From: Ruminococcus sp.
GTDB taxonomy: Bacteria > Bacillota > Clostridia > Oscillospirales > Ruminococcaceae
Length of the DNA stretch: 11,086 nucleotides
Reading direction: 5' to 3'
Assembly (NCBI GenBank): GCA_003446315.1
Contig: DMBA01000138.1
Location: 1 to 11,086 of the forward strand
In this document: positions 1 to 6,835 of the stretch, piece by piece
Numbering within the stretch: the first letter of the stretch is position 1
Layout: every line of letters starts with the position of its first letter
The notes under the pieces: model-generated
The model's input: the letters and a program-made list of their open reading frames with translations, nothing else
Told to the model about the DNA's origin: nothing
The model's database searches: none
Translations under genes and position numbers: made by a program

Positions 1-389
1 TCCTCATCCACAATGCGGTCAAGCACGCGCTGGTCGATGCCTTCGTAATGTCCGCAGAGCAGGAACAGCCGCGGCATCTCTGCAAGCTCCCGCACCCGCT
101 GCTGTGTGAGCACATTGCCCTTCGGTGACAAATATATTGTATGCATCGGCAGCTCTGACTGTGCTTTGACTGCCTTCCAGCAATCATATACCGGCTGTGC
201 CTGCATCACCATGCCCATGCCGCCGCCGAACGGGGAATCGTCCACGCGGTTGTGCCGGTCGGCCGTATAATCCCGGATCTGATGGCACTGTACAGTGATC
301 GCGCCTTTTTTCCGCGCTCTCCCGATGATGCTCTCAGACAGCACTGCCTCGCACATATCCGGAAACAGTGTTGCAATTTCAATCTGCAT
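1..389 (-). CDS. trmD: tRNA (guanine-N1-)-methyltransferase TrmD, N-terminal part (cut by window edge)
   Basis: TrmD methylates N1 of G37 in tRNAs using S-adenosylmethionine, which prevents +1 frameshifting. About 129 residues are visible; the rest lies beyond position 1. The family's features are clear: the start MQIEIATLFPDM, IRDYTADRHNRVDDSPFGGG at about residues 38-57, and the trefoil-knot SAM site with YLSPKGNVLTQQRV (86-99) and LLCGHYEGIDQRV (110-122). The ATG at 389 overlaps the end of rimM by 11 bases, so translation is probably coupled to rimM, as in many bacteria. In most Firmicutes trmD sits in an rpsP-KH-rimM-trmD-rplS group; here the rimM-trmD pair follows sigma factor genes instead. 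Identification is firm. Confidence 0.96.
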   Translation of the reverse strand, partial: MQIEIATLFPDMCEAVLSESIIGRARKKGAITVQCHQIRDYTADRHNRVDDSPFGGGMGMVMQAQPVYDCWKAVKAQSELPMHTIYLSPKGNVLTQQRVRELAEMPRLFLLCGHYEGIDQRVLDRIVDE

Positions 390-894
390 CGTCAAACAGT
401 CCTTCCAGCGGGCGGATGGTGATGGTATCCGTTTCAAAATCAATGTCAAGCACAACATCCGGGATCACCGGTACCAGCAGCATTTTGCCGCCGGGTGCTT
501 CCACTTCATATACATCATTTGCGCCGGTCTGCAAGACATCTTTCAGCTTGCCGTATACTTTGCCGCTGTCCGCATCCTGCACGGTCATACCTTGCAGATC
601 CTGAATGAAATAGGTGCCGTCATCCAGTTCCACATCTTCGCGGTTCATATACAGAACCGTATTGCGCAGGGCATTGGCTGCTTCTGCCGTATCGACACCT
701 GCAAACTTCACCAGTGCCATATTTTTCTGTACACTTGCGCGTTCGATCTCCATCGGGAGATGCTCTTTTCCGCGGTAGAGCGTTTCAAATTCACATAAAA
801 ATGCGGCAGAATCGCACCACGGCATGACCTTGACAACGCCGCCGAGTCCATGCACATTGACGATTTTGCCGATTTCGAGATATTGCTTCTTCAT
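379..894 (-). CDS. rimM: Ribosome maturation factor RimM
   Basis: RimM binds ribosomal protein S19 and helps mature the 3' (head) domain of the 30S subunit. At 171 residues it has normal family length. The N-terminal beta-barrel domain opens with IGKIVNVHGLGGVVKV (8-23). The C-terminal PRC-barrel domain carries the diagnostic GKLKDVLQTGANDVYEV (115-131), followed by LLVPVIPDVVLDID (139-152) and ending in PLEGLFDD. The ATG at 894 has a good AGAGGAG ribosome binding site about 6 bases upstream. The gene lies 90 bases after the second sigma factor gene, a spacer with a strong stem-loop and no obvious promoter, so it may depend partly on read-through from the sigma genes. Its end overlaps trmD by 11 bases. 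The usual upstream partners rpsP and the KH-domain gene are absent here. Confidence 0.96.
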   Translation of the reverse strand: MKKQYLEIGKIVNVHGLGGVVKVMPWCDSAAFLCEFETLYRGKEHLPMEIERASVQKNMALVKFAGVDTAEAANALRNTVLYMNREDVELDDGTYFIQDLQGMTVQDADSGKVYGKLKDVLQTGANDVYEVEAPGGKMLLVPVIPDVVLDIDFETDTITIRPLEGLFDDAD

Positions 895-927
895 TCGGAT
901 CTCCTCTGTTTTGGTTGATATCGGAAC

Positions 928-969
928 GGCAACGGGGAAAACAGCCTGAAAAGCCGTATCCCCGCTGCC
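928..969 (-). other. Stem-loop between the second sigma gene and rimM
   Basis: Arms 928-938 and 959-969 pair over 11 bp with one G-U, and a smaller 5-bp stem can form inside the loop. In the minus-strand transcript no run of U follows, so it does not look like a Rho-independent terminator in that direction. It could be an RNA processing or mRNA-stability element separating sigma and rimM expression. On the plus strand TTTT follows the stem, but no plus-strand gene would need it. The pairing is seen in the sequence; the role is inferred. Confidence 0.45.
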
Positions 970-984
970 TTTTGCTTCCTGCGG

Positions 985-2061
985 TTAATGCTCAAGATAA
1001 TCGCGCACTTTTTTGCTGCGGCTCGGATGCCGGAGCTTCCGGAGTGCTTTGGCTTCGATCTGCCGGATGCGTTCACGGGTGACATTGAATGCTTTGCCCA
1101 CATCTTCCAGTGTTTTCGGCGGTTCGTTATCCAGACCGTAACGCATGCGGAGCACATCTGCTTCCCGCGGGGTCAGAGTGGAGAGCACTTCATTGAGCTG
1201 CTCTTTCAGCATCGTATTATTTGCCGCATCATTCGGCGACTGCGCATGATTATCCGGGATGAAATCGCCCAGATGGCTGTCTTCTTCCTCACCGATCGGG
1301 GTTTCGAGCGAAACCGGCTCCTGTGCGATCCGCATGACTTCCCGCACCTTGTCCAGCGGCATGTCCAGATAATCGGCAATTTCTTCCTCTGTGGGATCTT
1401 TGCCGTTGATATGCAGAAGCTGGCTGGAAGCCTTCTTCACGCGGGTGATCGTTTCCACCATATGTACCGGAATGCGGATGGTACGCGCCTGATCCGCAAT
1501 GGCACGGGTGATGGACTGGCGGATCCACCATGTTGCATAAGTGGAGAATTTGAAGCCTTTGGTATAATCAAATTTATCGACGGCTTTCAGCAAGCCCATG
1601 TTGCCTTCCTGGATCAGATCCAGAAACTGCATGCCTCTGCCGACATATTTTTTTGCGATGCTGACCACCAGACGCAGGTTTGCTTCCGAAAGACGGTTTT
1701 TTGCTGCCTGATCGTTCGGATTGTCTGCAAGTCTCCGTGCAAGCTCTGTTTCTTCTTCCGGGGTCAGCAGCGGGACTCTGCCGATATCTTTCAGATAGAT
1801 CTTCACCGGATCATCCGGCGAGCCGCCGCTGTCCAGTGAAAGGGCATCTTCCTCTGCAAGCCGGGTTTCAATATCGTCATCCAGCAGGTCTTCTTCCGCA
1901 AGTTCCAGATTCAGCGTGTGACACTGTTCATAAAACAGCGTGATGTCTTCCTCTGTAAACATCAGCTCCTCAAACGCTGCATCCATTTCATTCTGCGAAA
2001 GTTTTCCGGCTGCTTTGATTCGTTCCAGAAGCTGTTCGACCTTCTGATTATCTGCTGCCAT
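985..2061 (-). CDS. Second tandem RpoD/SigA-type primary sigma factor (sigma copy B)
   Basis: A complete 358-residue sigma-70 family group 1-like protein that would direct RNA polymerase to housekeeping promoters. Region 1.1 appears as a helical segment at about residues 6-55, followed by an acidic linker. Regions 1.2-2.1 start at [15 protein letters not shown] (86-100). Region 2 contains [19 protein letters not shown] (148-166) and the -10 reading segment [20 protein letters not shown] (174-193). The sigma-finger region has GDFIPD (265-270). Region 4.2 has [20 protein letters not shown] (327-346), the standard -35 helix and the canonical HPSRS. The ATG at 2061 has AGGAGG 7 bases upstream. 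It lies 34 bases after the first sigma gene, so it is almost certainly cotranscribed with it. Compared with copy A, its N-terminus and acidic linker differ, while regions 1.2-4.2 are about 79 % identical by eye. Its C-terminus is closer to the usual SigA sequence than copy A's. Which copy is the essential sigma cannot be told from sequence. Confidence 0.95.
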   Translation of the reverse strand: MAADNQKVEQLLERIKAAGKLSQNEMDAAFEELMFTEEDITLFYEQCHTLNLELAEEDLLDDDIETRLAEEDALSLDSGGSPDDPVKIYLKDIGRVPLLTPEEETELARRLADNPNDQAAKNRLSEANLRLVVSIAKKYVGRGMQFLDLIQEGNMGLLKAVDKFDYTKGFKFSTYATWWIRQSITRAIADQARTIRIPVHMVETITRVKKASSQLLHINGKDPTEEEIADYLDMPLDKVREVMRIAQEPVSLETPIGEEEDSHLGDFIPDNHAQSPNDAANNTMLKEQLNEVLSTLTPREADVLRMRYGLDNEPPKTLEDVGKAFNVTRERIRQIEAKALRKLRHPSRSKKVRDYLEH

Positions 2062-2095
2062 GTTACTTCCTCCTGATTCCTACCGTAACCCGCAA

Positions 2096-3148
2096 TCAGT
2101 CAATATAGCCCTGCAATTTCTTGCTGCGGCTGTAATGCTTCAGCTTGCGGAGTGCTTTTGCTTCAATCTGACGGATGCGCTCACGGGTGACACCGAGTGC
2201 CCGTCCGACATCCTCGAGTGTCTGCTGTCTGCCGTTTTCCAGACCGTAACGCATGCGCATGACCTTCGCTTCACGCTCTGTCAGCGTGGAAAGCACTTCA
2301 TTGAGCTGTTCTTTCAGCATGGCATTCGATGCCGCTTCATCCGGAGAAGGTGCCTGATCGTCCGGAATGAAGTCGCCGAGGTGGCTGTCTTCCTCCTCAC
2401 CGACCGGCGTTTCCAGCGAGACAGGATCCTGTGCGATGCGCATGATCTCCAGCACCTTTTCCAGCGGCAGCTCCAGTTTCTTTGCGATTTCCTCCGGGCT
2501 TGCCTCCTGACCGGTTTCGTGCAGGATCTGGCTGGAGATCTTTTTGACCTTCGTGATGCTTTCGACCATATGCACCGGAATGCGGATGGTTCTTGCCTGA
2601 TCTGCAAGCGCTCTCGTGATCGCCTGACGGATCCACCATGTTGCATAAGTGGAGAATTTGAATCCCTTGGTATAATCAAACTTATCGACGGCTTTCAGCA
2701 AGCCCATGTTGCCTTCCTGGATCAGATCCTGAAACTGCATGCCTCTGCCGACATATTTCTTTGCAATGCTGACCACCAGACGCAGGTTTGCTTCTGCAAG
2801 ACGCTGGCGTGCAGGCTCGTCCTGCGGATTATCCGCAAGTCTTCTTGCAAGATCGGTTTCTTCATCGGCTGTCAGCAGCGGCACTCTGCCGATCTCTTTC
2901 AGATAGATCTTGACAGAGTCATCATTGGAGATCTCGTCGTTTGCCATTGTGACGACCGGATCATTTGCATCGTCCAGCGTCAGATCATCATCTACCAGTT
3001 CAATCTGCATCGCAGAGCAGCGCTCCATGATGTGTTCCGGTTCGATTGCAAGGGACTCGGACGCTTCCTGTACTTCCGCAACCGAGATCTTTCCGGTTGC
3101 CTTTGCCTTTTCGAGAATCTGATCGAGACGCTTTTCTTCATCTGCCAT
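2096..3148 (-). CDS. rpoD: RNA polymerase primary sigma factor RpoD/SigA (sigma copy A, next to dnaG)
   Basis: A 350-residue primary sigma factor in the usual position directly after dnaG. Region 1.1 is at about residues 8-52. An acidic linker with [10 protein letters not shown] follows, then region 1.2 at [15 protein letters not shown] (79-93). The core-binding segment [19 protein letters not shown] (141-159) and the -10 segment [20 protein letters not shown] (167-186) are intact, as are GDFIPDD (258-264) in the sigma finger and the -35 helix [17 protein letters not shown] (320-336). The tail reads [10 protein letters not shown] instead of the usual RHPSRSKRL, so a normally invariant proline is tyrosine. 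The start is set at 3148 because AAAAGGAGG ends 7 bases before that ATG. The frame stays open back to 3232, but that extension is not sigma-like and crosses structured leader DNA. The -10 and -35 contact residues match copy B, so both probably read the same promoters. Confidence 0.95.
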   Translation of the reverse strand: MADEEKRLDQILEKAKATGKISVAEVQEASESLAIEPEHIMERCSAMQIELVDDDLTLDDANDPVVTMANDEISNDDSVKIYLKEIGRVPLLTADEETDLARRLADNPQDEPARQRLAEANLRLVVSIAKKYVGRGMQFQDLIQEGNMGLLKAVDKFDYTKGFKFSTYATWWIRQAITRALADQARTIRIPVHMVESITKVKKISSQILHETGQEASPEEIAKKLELPLEKVLEIMRIAQDPVSLETPVGEEEDSHLGDFIPDDQAPSPDEAASNAMLKEQLNEVLSTLTEREAKVMRMRYGLENGRQQTLEDVGRALGVTRERIRQIEAKALRKLKHYSRSKKLQGYID

Positions 3149-3170
3149 TTTGGTTCCTCCTTTTGCGGCA

Positions 3171-3236
3171 TCATGCGGCTGCATGACGGAAGCGGGAACA
3201 GTATCCATCGGAAACCGGTGTTCCCGCGGCACCGGT
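3171..3236 (-). promoter_or_regulatory. Structured RNA in the dnaG-rpoD spacer (overlapping stems, possible pseudoknot)
   Basis: Three inverted repeats crowd this 103-base spacer. Stem I pairs 3230-3236 with 3214-3220 (ACCGGTG/CACCGGT, 7 bp, 9-base loop). Stem II pairs 3219-3227 with 3192-3200 (GCGGGAACA/TGTTCCCGC, 9 bp). Stem III pairs 3171-3176 with 3181-3186 (TCATGC/GCATGA, 6 bp, tetraloop) just upstream of the sigma ribosome binding site. The 5' arm of stem II lies in the loop of stem I. The two therefore either compete or, with stem II cut to 7 bp (3221-3227 with 3192-3198), form an H-type pseudoknot with a 2-base first loop and a 15-base last loop. No U-run follows, so a simple terminator is unlikely. 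In E. coli the dnaG-rpoD junction is an RNA processing site; a similar role here is inference. Confidence 0.5.
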
Positions 3237-3251
3237 ACGAAGCAAGCGGCA

Positions 3252-5012
3252 TCAGGAAAGCCGCTTTCCTTTCTTTATTTGCATGCGTGCGAACCATTCC
3301 GAGAGTTCGGCATCGGATTGCTCCGCCGCATCTTTGGTTTCAGCCGGCTGATCTTTCAGGATCCGGATGCAATCCTGCACGGCGCGTTCCGAAAGATCAA
3401 TTTCCTCGTATTTTGCCGAAATGCCGGCGATCCTGCCCATTTCTTCTTGATTGAATGCGCCGGAAAACAGCGAGAGTGAAAAAGAATAACCCTGCTGCAT
3501 GGAAGCAGCAAGATGTGCATAAATGCGTTTGTGCAGATCGGTCACGAATTCATCCGGCGTGATTTGTGCCAGAACGGTTTCCAGTGCATCGGGCTGCCGG
3601 AACAAATAGCAAAGGATCATTTCTTCTGCCTTTGCTGCCTGCTGGTGTGACGCTGCATCCGGATTGACCGGATCGCGCAGCAGCGGTGCCTGTGTCATGG
3701 CACGCCAAGCCTGTTTCTTTTCGCCTTTTTTACGCTTTTTGCGCGTCAGCTCCACTTCGGCTTTCAGCGCTTCTGTCTGCACGCTGTATTCTTTTGCAAC
3801 TTTGGACAAATATATATTTCTGTCCAGCTCATTATCAATGCCGGCGAGCACTGCGGCTGCTTTGTGCAGTGCCGTGACGGTGTCGCCTTCGGAGCCGGAT
3901 TCCGTGCCGTCTTTGCAGCGTTCCAGCTCATAGGTCATGGCATCATCGGCTTCTTCCAGCAGCCTTCGGAAATAGGCTGACCCGAATTTTTTGATATATT
4001 CATCCGGATCCTTTGCATCATGCATATGCAGAATGCGCGGTTTTAATCCGGCGGCACGCAGCAGATTGATCGCCTTGACCGTTGCATTCTGACCGGCGGC
4101 ATCGCTGTCATATGCAATGACCACTTCTTCCGCATATTGCCGCATGAGCCGGCACTGTTCGGATGTCAGCGCGGTGCCGAGCGATGCGACTACGTTTTCA
4201 AATCCTGCCTGATGAATGGCGATCACATCCATATAGCCTTCTGCGAGGATCAGCCGCTTGGACTGCGATTTTTTCGCAAACTGCATCGAAAACAGATTTC
4301 TGCCTTTGCGGAATACCGGCGTATCGGATGAGTTTAGATATTTCGGTTCCCCGTCTTTTTCGATGGTTCTGCCGCCGAATGCGATCACGCTGCCCCGCAG
4401 ATCGAAGATCGGGAAGATCACGCGGTTCCGGAAACGGTCGTAGAGCGTATTGGTCTTACTGGAACGGCTGCACAGATTGGCGGCAAGCAGCTCCTGATCG
4501 GTATAACCGAGCTGCTGCATGGCATTGCGCAGACTGTCCCAGCGTTCGCCGGCATAGCCAAGCCCGTATTTCCGGATGATCTCCGGTTTCAGCGCTCGTT
4601 CTTTCAGATAAATCAGACCGCGTTTATCCGAACCGGTGAGCTGTTCAAAATAGAATTTGGCAGCGGCACGGTTAAGCTCCAGCAGCCGCATGCGCATTTT
4701 GGCTTCGCCGTTGTCCTGCTCCTGTTCCGGCACCTGCATGCCGGCGCGTTCTGCAAGCAGCTTCACGGCGCTCATATAGTCCAGCCCTTCCATCTGCATG
4801 ATGAATGTGATGACATCTCCGCCTGCGTGACAGCCAAAGCAATAAAAGCTGTTGTTGTGCGGATAGATCATGCAGGAAGGCGTTTTTTCGGAGTGGAACG
4901 GGCACAGGCATTTCATCAGGGAGCCTGCCCGGATCAGGCGCACATAGCTGCCCATGACCGCGTCGATCGGGTTTGCCTGTTTGAGCTGATATAGGAATTC
5001 CTGCGGCAGCAT
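3252..5012 (-). CDS. dnaG: DNA primase DnaG
   Basis: DnaG makes the RNA primers for replication, working with the replicative helicase at the fork. From the ATG at 5012 it has 586 residues, normal for the family. The CHC2 zinc domain has [10 protein letters not shown] (37-46) and CFGC (58-61). The RNA polymerase core domain includes [14 protein letters not shown] (191-204) and GGRTI (213-217). The TOPRIM catalytic centre is AEGYMDV (257-263), YDSDAAG (301-307) and DPDEY (335-339), giving Glu258, Asp302/304 and Asp335/337. A lysine/arginine-rich hinge (424-434) precedes the helicase-interacting C-terminal domain. A GTG at 5018 is also in frame, but the AAGGGGGTG ribosome binding site fits the ATG at 5012 (about 7 bases) and sits too close to the GTG. 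The gene has its own extended -10 promoter 30 bases upstream and leads into the sigma genes. Confidence 0.97.
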   Translation of the reverse strand: MLPQEFLYQLKQANPIDAVMGSYVRLIRAGSLMKCLCPFHSEKTPSCMIYPHNNSFYCFGCHAGGDVITFIMQMEGLDYMSAVKLLAERAGMQVPEQEQDNGEAKMRMRLLELNRAAAKFYFEQLTGSDKRGLIYLKERALKPEIIRKYGLGYAGERWDSLRNAMQQLGYTDQELLAANLCSRSSKTNTLYDRFRNRVIFPIFDLRGSVIAFGGRTIEKDGEPKYLNSSDTPVFRKGRNLFSMQFAKKSQSKRLILAEGYMDVIAIHQAGFENVVASLGTALTSEQCRLMRQYAEEVVIAYDSDAAGQNATVKAINLLRAAGLKPRILHMHDAKDPDEYIKKFGSAYFRRLLEEADDAMTYELERCKDGTESGSEGDTVTALHKAAAVLAGIDNELDRNIYLSKVAKEYSVQTEALKAEVELTRKKRKKGEKKQAWRAMTQAPLLRDPVNPDAASHQQAAKAEEMILCYLFRQPDALETVLAQITPDEFVTDLHKRIYAHLAASMQQGYSFSLSLFSGAFNQEEMGRIAGISAKYEEIDLSERAVQDCIRILKDQPAETKDAAEQSDAELSEWFARMQIKKGKRLS

Positions 5013-5042
5013 CTGCACACCCCCTTTTCATTTACAACCAGA

Positions 5043-5051
5043 AGTATACCA
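5043..5051 (-). promoter_or_regulatory. Extended -10 promoter for dnaG-sigma operon
   Basis: On the minus strand the sequence reads AGTGG followed by TATACT (-10 at 5043-5048), so a TG lies one base upstream of the -10 (extended -10). The -35 position at 17-base spacing (5066-5071, CTAAAC) is poor, as is common with extended -10 promoters. Transcription would start near 5036, giving a leader of about 24 bases before the dnaG ATG at 5012. It lies in the 59-base gap after the preceding gene. This would keep dnaG and the sigma genes expressed independently of that gene. Confidence 0.55.
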
Positions 5052-5077
5052 CTGAAAAAATATTGGTTTAGCTTTCA

Positions 5078-5734
5078 TCAGTGTGGATTGCATTTGCCAC
5101 AAGCTTCATATCCCCTATCTTTTAATTCCTGAAAAGTACAGGAATAATAGCCCTTGTTTTCTTCATCCATTTCATCGACCGAATGACATGAGGGATAATG
5201 AATCTTTTTTGTTTTTTCGTTTACAACCCAATCGCGTACAGACTGTTGACGTGGCTGAGTAGCAGGAGCTTCCGTAACAGGTTCAGTTGCGGCTTCTGTA
5301 ACTGCAATTGTTGTTTCAGTTACAGCAACAGTTGTTTCATTTTCAGTAACGGTCGTTTCCTGTTCCTTAACCGTTGTTTCGGTCAAAGCTGTCGTTTCTT
5401 TCAGAACGGTTGTTTCTTGAATTAAATCATCACCTGACGAAACAGGTACAGAACGATCCGGCACATCAGGAACTGTTTGAGATGAACGAGCAGATTTTGG
5501 CAGAATCATGCCGCCAAACAAAAATAAAGCAATTGAACAAATAATTGGGAGCGCAGCCTTTTGACGCAAAAACAGAATTGAATCAGTAACCTTAGGAATT
5601 GCAAGTAATCCTGCACCAATCAAAAACGGGGCAGCTAAAAAACCACGAAAGCCCTTTCCAAGCGCACTAAGTCCGCCGCAAAAACAAATGATAATAAAAA
5701 TCACTCGAATTATATTTTTGGTCTTCGGCTTCAT
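5078..5734 (-). CDS. Membrane protein with Thr-rich ETT-repeat linker and C-terminal Ada-like zinc-binding domain
   Basis: A 218-residue protein of unknown function. Three hydrophobic segments (about 8-24, 31-47 and 61-79) should anchor it in the membrane. A low-complexity Ser/Thr/Glu stretch follows, with six ETT units spaced 6-7 residues apart (107-142) and then TE/AP-rich sequence to about 160; this resembles extracellular stalks of Gram-positive surface proteins. The last 50 residues contain His179, Cys183, Cys212 and Cys215 in the pattern KIHYPSC...M...GYEACGKC. This is typical of the small Ada-like metal-binding domain found at the end of secreted nucleases and other Firmicute surface proteins; Cys199 is an extra cysteine. 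With three membrane passes the zinc domain would lie outside the cell, though the topology is inferred. The ATG at 5734 has GAGAGGAGGA 6 bases upstream. It is clearly more A+T-rich than its neighbours and sits between dgt and dnaG, which are usually adjacent, so it is probably a later insertion. Confidence 0.85.
   Translation of the reverse strand: MKPKTKNIIRVIFIIICFCGGLSALGKGFRGFLAAPFLIGAGLLAIPKVTDSILFLRQKAALPIICSIALFLFGGMILPKSARSSQTVPDVPDRSVPVSSGDDLIQETTVLKETTALTETTVKEQETTVTENETTVAVTETTIAVTEAATEPVTEAPATQPRQQSVRDWVVNEKTKKIHYPSCHSVDEMDEENKGYYSCTFQELKDRGYEACGKCNPH
5309..5416 (-). repeat. Degenerate short tandem repeat coding for ETT units
   Basis: Six Glu-Thr-Thr units spaced 6 or 7 codons apart give recurring GTTGTTTC-like sequence on the plus strand. 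The spacing is irregular and the intervening codons vary, so this is an old, diverged protein repeat rather than a fresh microsatellite. It forms the stalk of the membrane protein encoded at 5078-5734. Number variation between strains would be expected for such a stalk. Confidence 0.6.
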
Positions 5735-5754
5735 AATAATCCTCCTCTCAATGA

Positions 5755-5778
5755 TTCAATATACTAATTGAAATTATA
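5755..5778 (-). promoter_or_regulatory. Probable promoter and overlapping dyad for the membrane/zinc-domain gene
   Basis: A perfect TATAAT lies on the minus strand at 5773-5778. The -35 at normal spacing (around 5796-5801, CACTTA) is weak. Directly downstream, where transcription would start, the arms 5755-5760 and 5767-5772 (TTCAAT/ATTGAA, 6-base centre) form a dyad of the size of a repressor operator. A second reading, TTGTCA at 5786-5791 with TAGTAT at 5761-5766, has a 19-base spacer and is less likely. The -10 is seen; its regulation is inferred. Confidence 0.4.
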
Positions 5779-5817
5779 ATGTCGATGACAAATCCTAAGT
5801 GTACAAAGCGAAACTGG

Positions 5818-5838
5818 AAAAAATTGCTGGTTACCGCA
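5818..5838 (-). terminator. Weak candidate intrinsic terminator overlapping the dgt stop
   Basis: In the minus-strand transcript a short stem (TGC-GG paired with CC-GCA, one bulged A, loop TAA; 5825-5838) includes the dgt stop codon and is followed by six U (5818-5823). The stem is short, so termination would be partial at best. A new -10 element follows about 40 bases later, in keeping with a transcription boundary here. Confidence 0.3.
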
Positions 5839-6823
5839 CATCCCATGAGCGCGGGATGAACAGTCTTTCGTAATCACAGATGGCATAATCATCGCTCATG
5901 CCTGCGATATAGTCACAAGCGGCGCGGTCAACGGAAAACCGTTCTGCAATGGCGCGGTATTCCGTCGGCATTTTGTCCGGATTTGCCTGATAATATGCAT
6001 ACAGGCGGCACACCAGATCCTGTGCTTTCCGGTCTTCGGTTTTGGCAGCAGAACCGCTGTAAACATTCTGATAGAGGAATGTATGCAGCGCATCGTGTGC
6101 CTTCCGGATGTCCGGCATCATATCCGGCGTATCTGCGCCGTGTTCGATGACCGAACAGATCATGCAGGTAATGCGGGCAGATTTGGTATTGCCGAGCACT
6201 TCCGTGCATGTCTTCGGCAGATCGCTTTCCCGCAGGATCCCGCCGCGGATGGCATCGTCGATATCATGATTGATATATGCGATGCGGTCGGCAAGGCGGA
6301 CGATGTTGCCTTCTCTGGTCGCGGCGATCATATTGGTATGGCAGAGGATGCCGTCCCGCACCTGTTTGGTGAGATTCAGTCCTTTGCCGCCTTTTTCGAT
6401 ATATTCCACCACGCGCACGCTCTGCTCATAGTGCTTATAGCCGCCCGGACAGATGCTGTTCAATGCGGCTTCGCCTGCGTGCCCGAAGGGGGAGTGCCCG
6501 AGGTCATGCCCCAGTGCGATCGCTTCGGTGAGATCTTCATTGAGCCGCAGCGCCCGTGCCATCGTGCGGGCGATCTGTGCCACTTCCAGCGTATGCGTCA
6601 GGCGGGTGCGGTAATGGTCGCCGATGGGCGAGAGAAACACCTGCGTTTTGCGCTTGAGCCGCCGGAACGCTGTGCAATGCAGGATGCGGTCACGGTCACG
6701 CTGGAATTCTGTCCGCAGCGGACAAAGCGGTTCCGGATGATCCCGCACGGCTTCTGCGGCACGGCATGCAAACGGACTTTGCATCATCGCTTCAAAGGCT
6801 TCTGTCTGTTCCCGGACTGTCAA
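5831..6823 (-). CDS. dgt: dGTPase-like HD-domain dNTP triphosphohydrolase
   Basis: A member of the Dgt family, which removes triphosphate from dGTP or other dNTPs and so adjusts the dNTP pool. It has 330 residues from the start chosen here, typical of the shorter Gram-positive type. The HD-domain metal ligands are visible: His77 in RTRLTHTLEV (72-81), His106-Asp107 in LGHDLGHSPFGHAGE (104-118), and Asp179 in RLADRIAYINHDIDDA (177-192). TEFQRDRDRILHCTAFRRLK (38-57) is the conserved entry segment. I chose a TTG at 6823: TGGGGTGATC, a near-perfect anti-16S match, ends a few bases upstream, and the resulting start MTVREQTE matches the family's usual M-x-V/I-REQTE. A GTG at 6832 is the alternative but lies inside that binding site. 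dgt next to dnaG-rpoD is a common Clostridia arrangement. Substrate preference cannot be read from sequence. Confidence 0.93.
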   Translation of the reverse strand: MTVREQTEAFEAMMQSPFACRAAEAVRDHPEPLCPLRTEFQRDRDRILHCTAFRRLKRKTQVFLSPIGDHYRTRLTHTLEVAQIARTMARALRLNEDLTEAIALGHDLGHSPFGHAGEAALNSICPGGYKHYEQSVRVVEYIEKGGKGLNLTKQVRDGILCHTNMIAATREGNIVRLADRIAYINHDIDDAIRGGILRESDLPKTCTEVLGNTKSARITCMICSVIEHGADTPDMMPDIRKAHDALHTFLYQNVYSGSAAKTEDRKAQDLVCRLYAYYQANPDKMPTEYRAIAERFSVDRAACDYIAGMSDDYAICDYERLFIPRSWDVR

Positions 6824-6835
6824 AACGATCACCCC
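6821..6835 (-). promoter_or_regulatory. Ribosome binding site that fixes a TTG start for dgt
   Basis: The minus strand reads TGGGGTGATC then GTT then TTG. GGTGATC is the exact complement of the 16S rRNA 3' end region, and its G-run lies 8 bases before the TTG at 6823-6821. This favours TTG over the GTG at 6832-6830, which is part of the binding site itself. Rare TTG use may limit dgt expression. Confidence 0.6.

Noticed and set aside
928..970. Plus-strand terminator (stem followed by TTTT)
   Set aside because: There is no plus-strand gene upstream to terminate; the U-run is short and probably incidental.
988..1839. Plus-strand open frame (283 codons) opposite sigma copy B
   Set aside because: It is a shadow of the sigma gene. 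Its similarity to the frame at 2060-3454 is explained by the sigma duplication.
3149..3232. N-terminal extension of sigma copy A to an ATG at 3232
   Set aside because: The extension is not sigma-like and crosses the stem-loops. The AGGAGG at normal distance from the ATG at 3148 settles the start.
3192..3254. Frameshift or read-through signal at the end of dnaG using the candidate pseudoknot
   Set aside because: No slippery heptamer sits at the proper 5-9 base distance, the structure begins about 15 bases after the stop, and extended frames give no known domain.
2060..3454. Long plus-strand open frame (464 codons) opposite the first sigma gene and the end of dnaG
   Set aside because: It is antisense to well-supported genes, resembles no family, is rich in Cys/His/Phe as expected of a complementary frame, and has no ribosome binding site. 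Part of it repeats the antisense of the second sigma gene simply because the sigma genes are paralogues.
5309..5416. CRISPR-like array
   Set aside because: The repeats are only a few bases long, irregular and in frame as ETT codons, with no spacers or cas genes.
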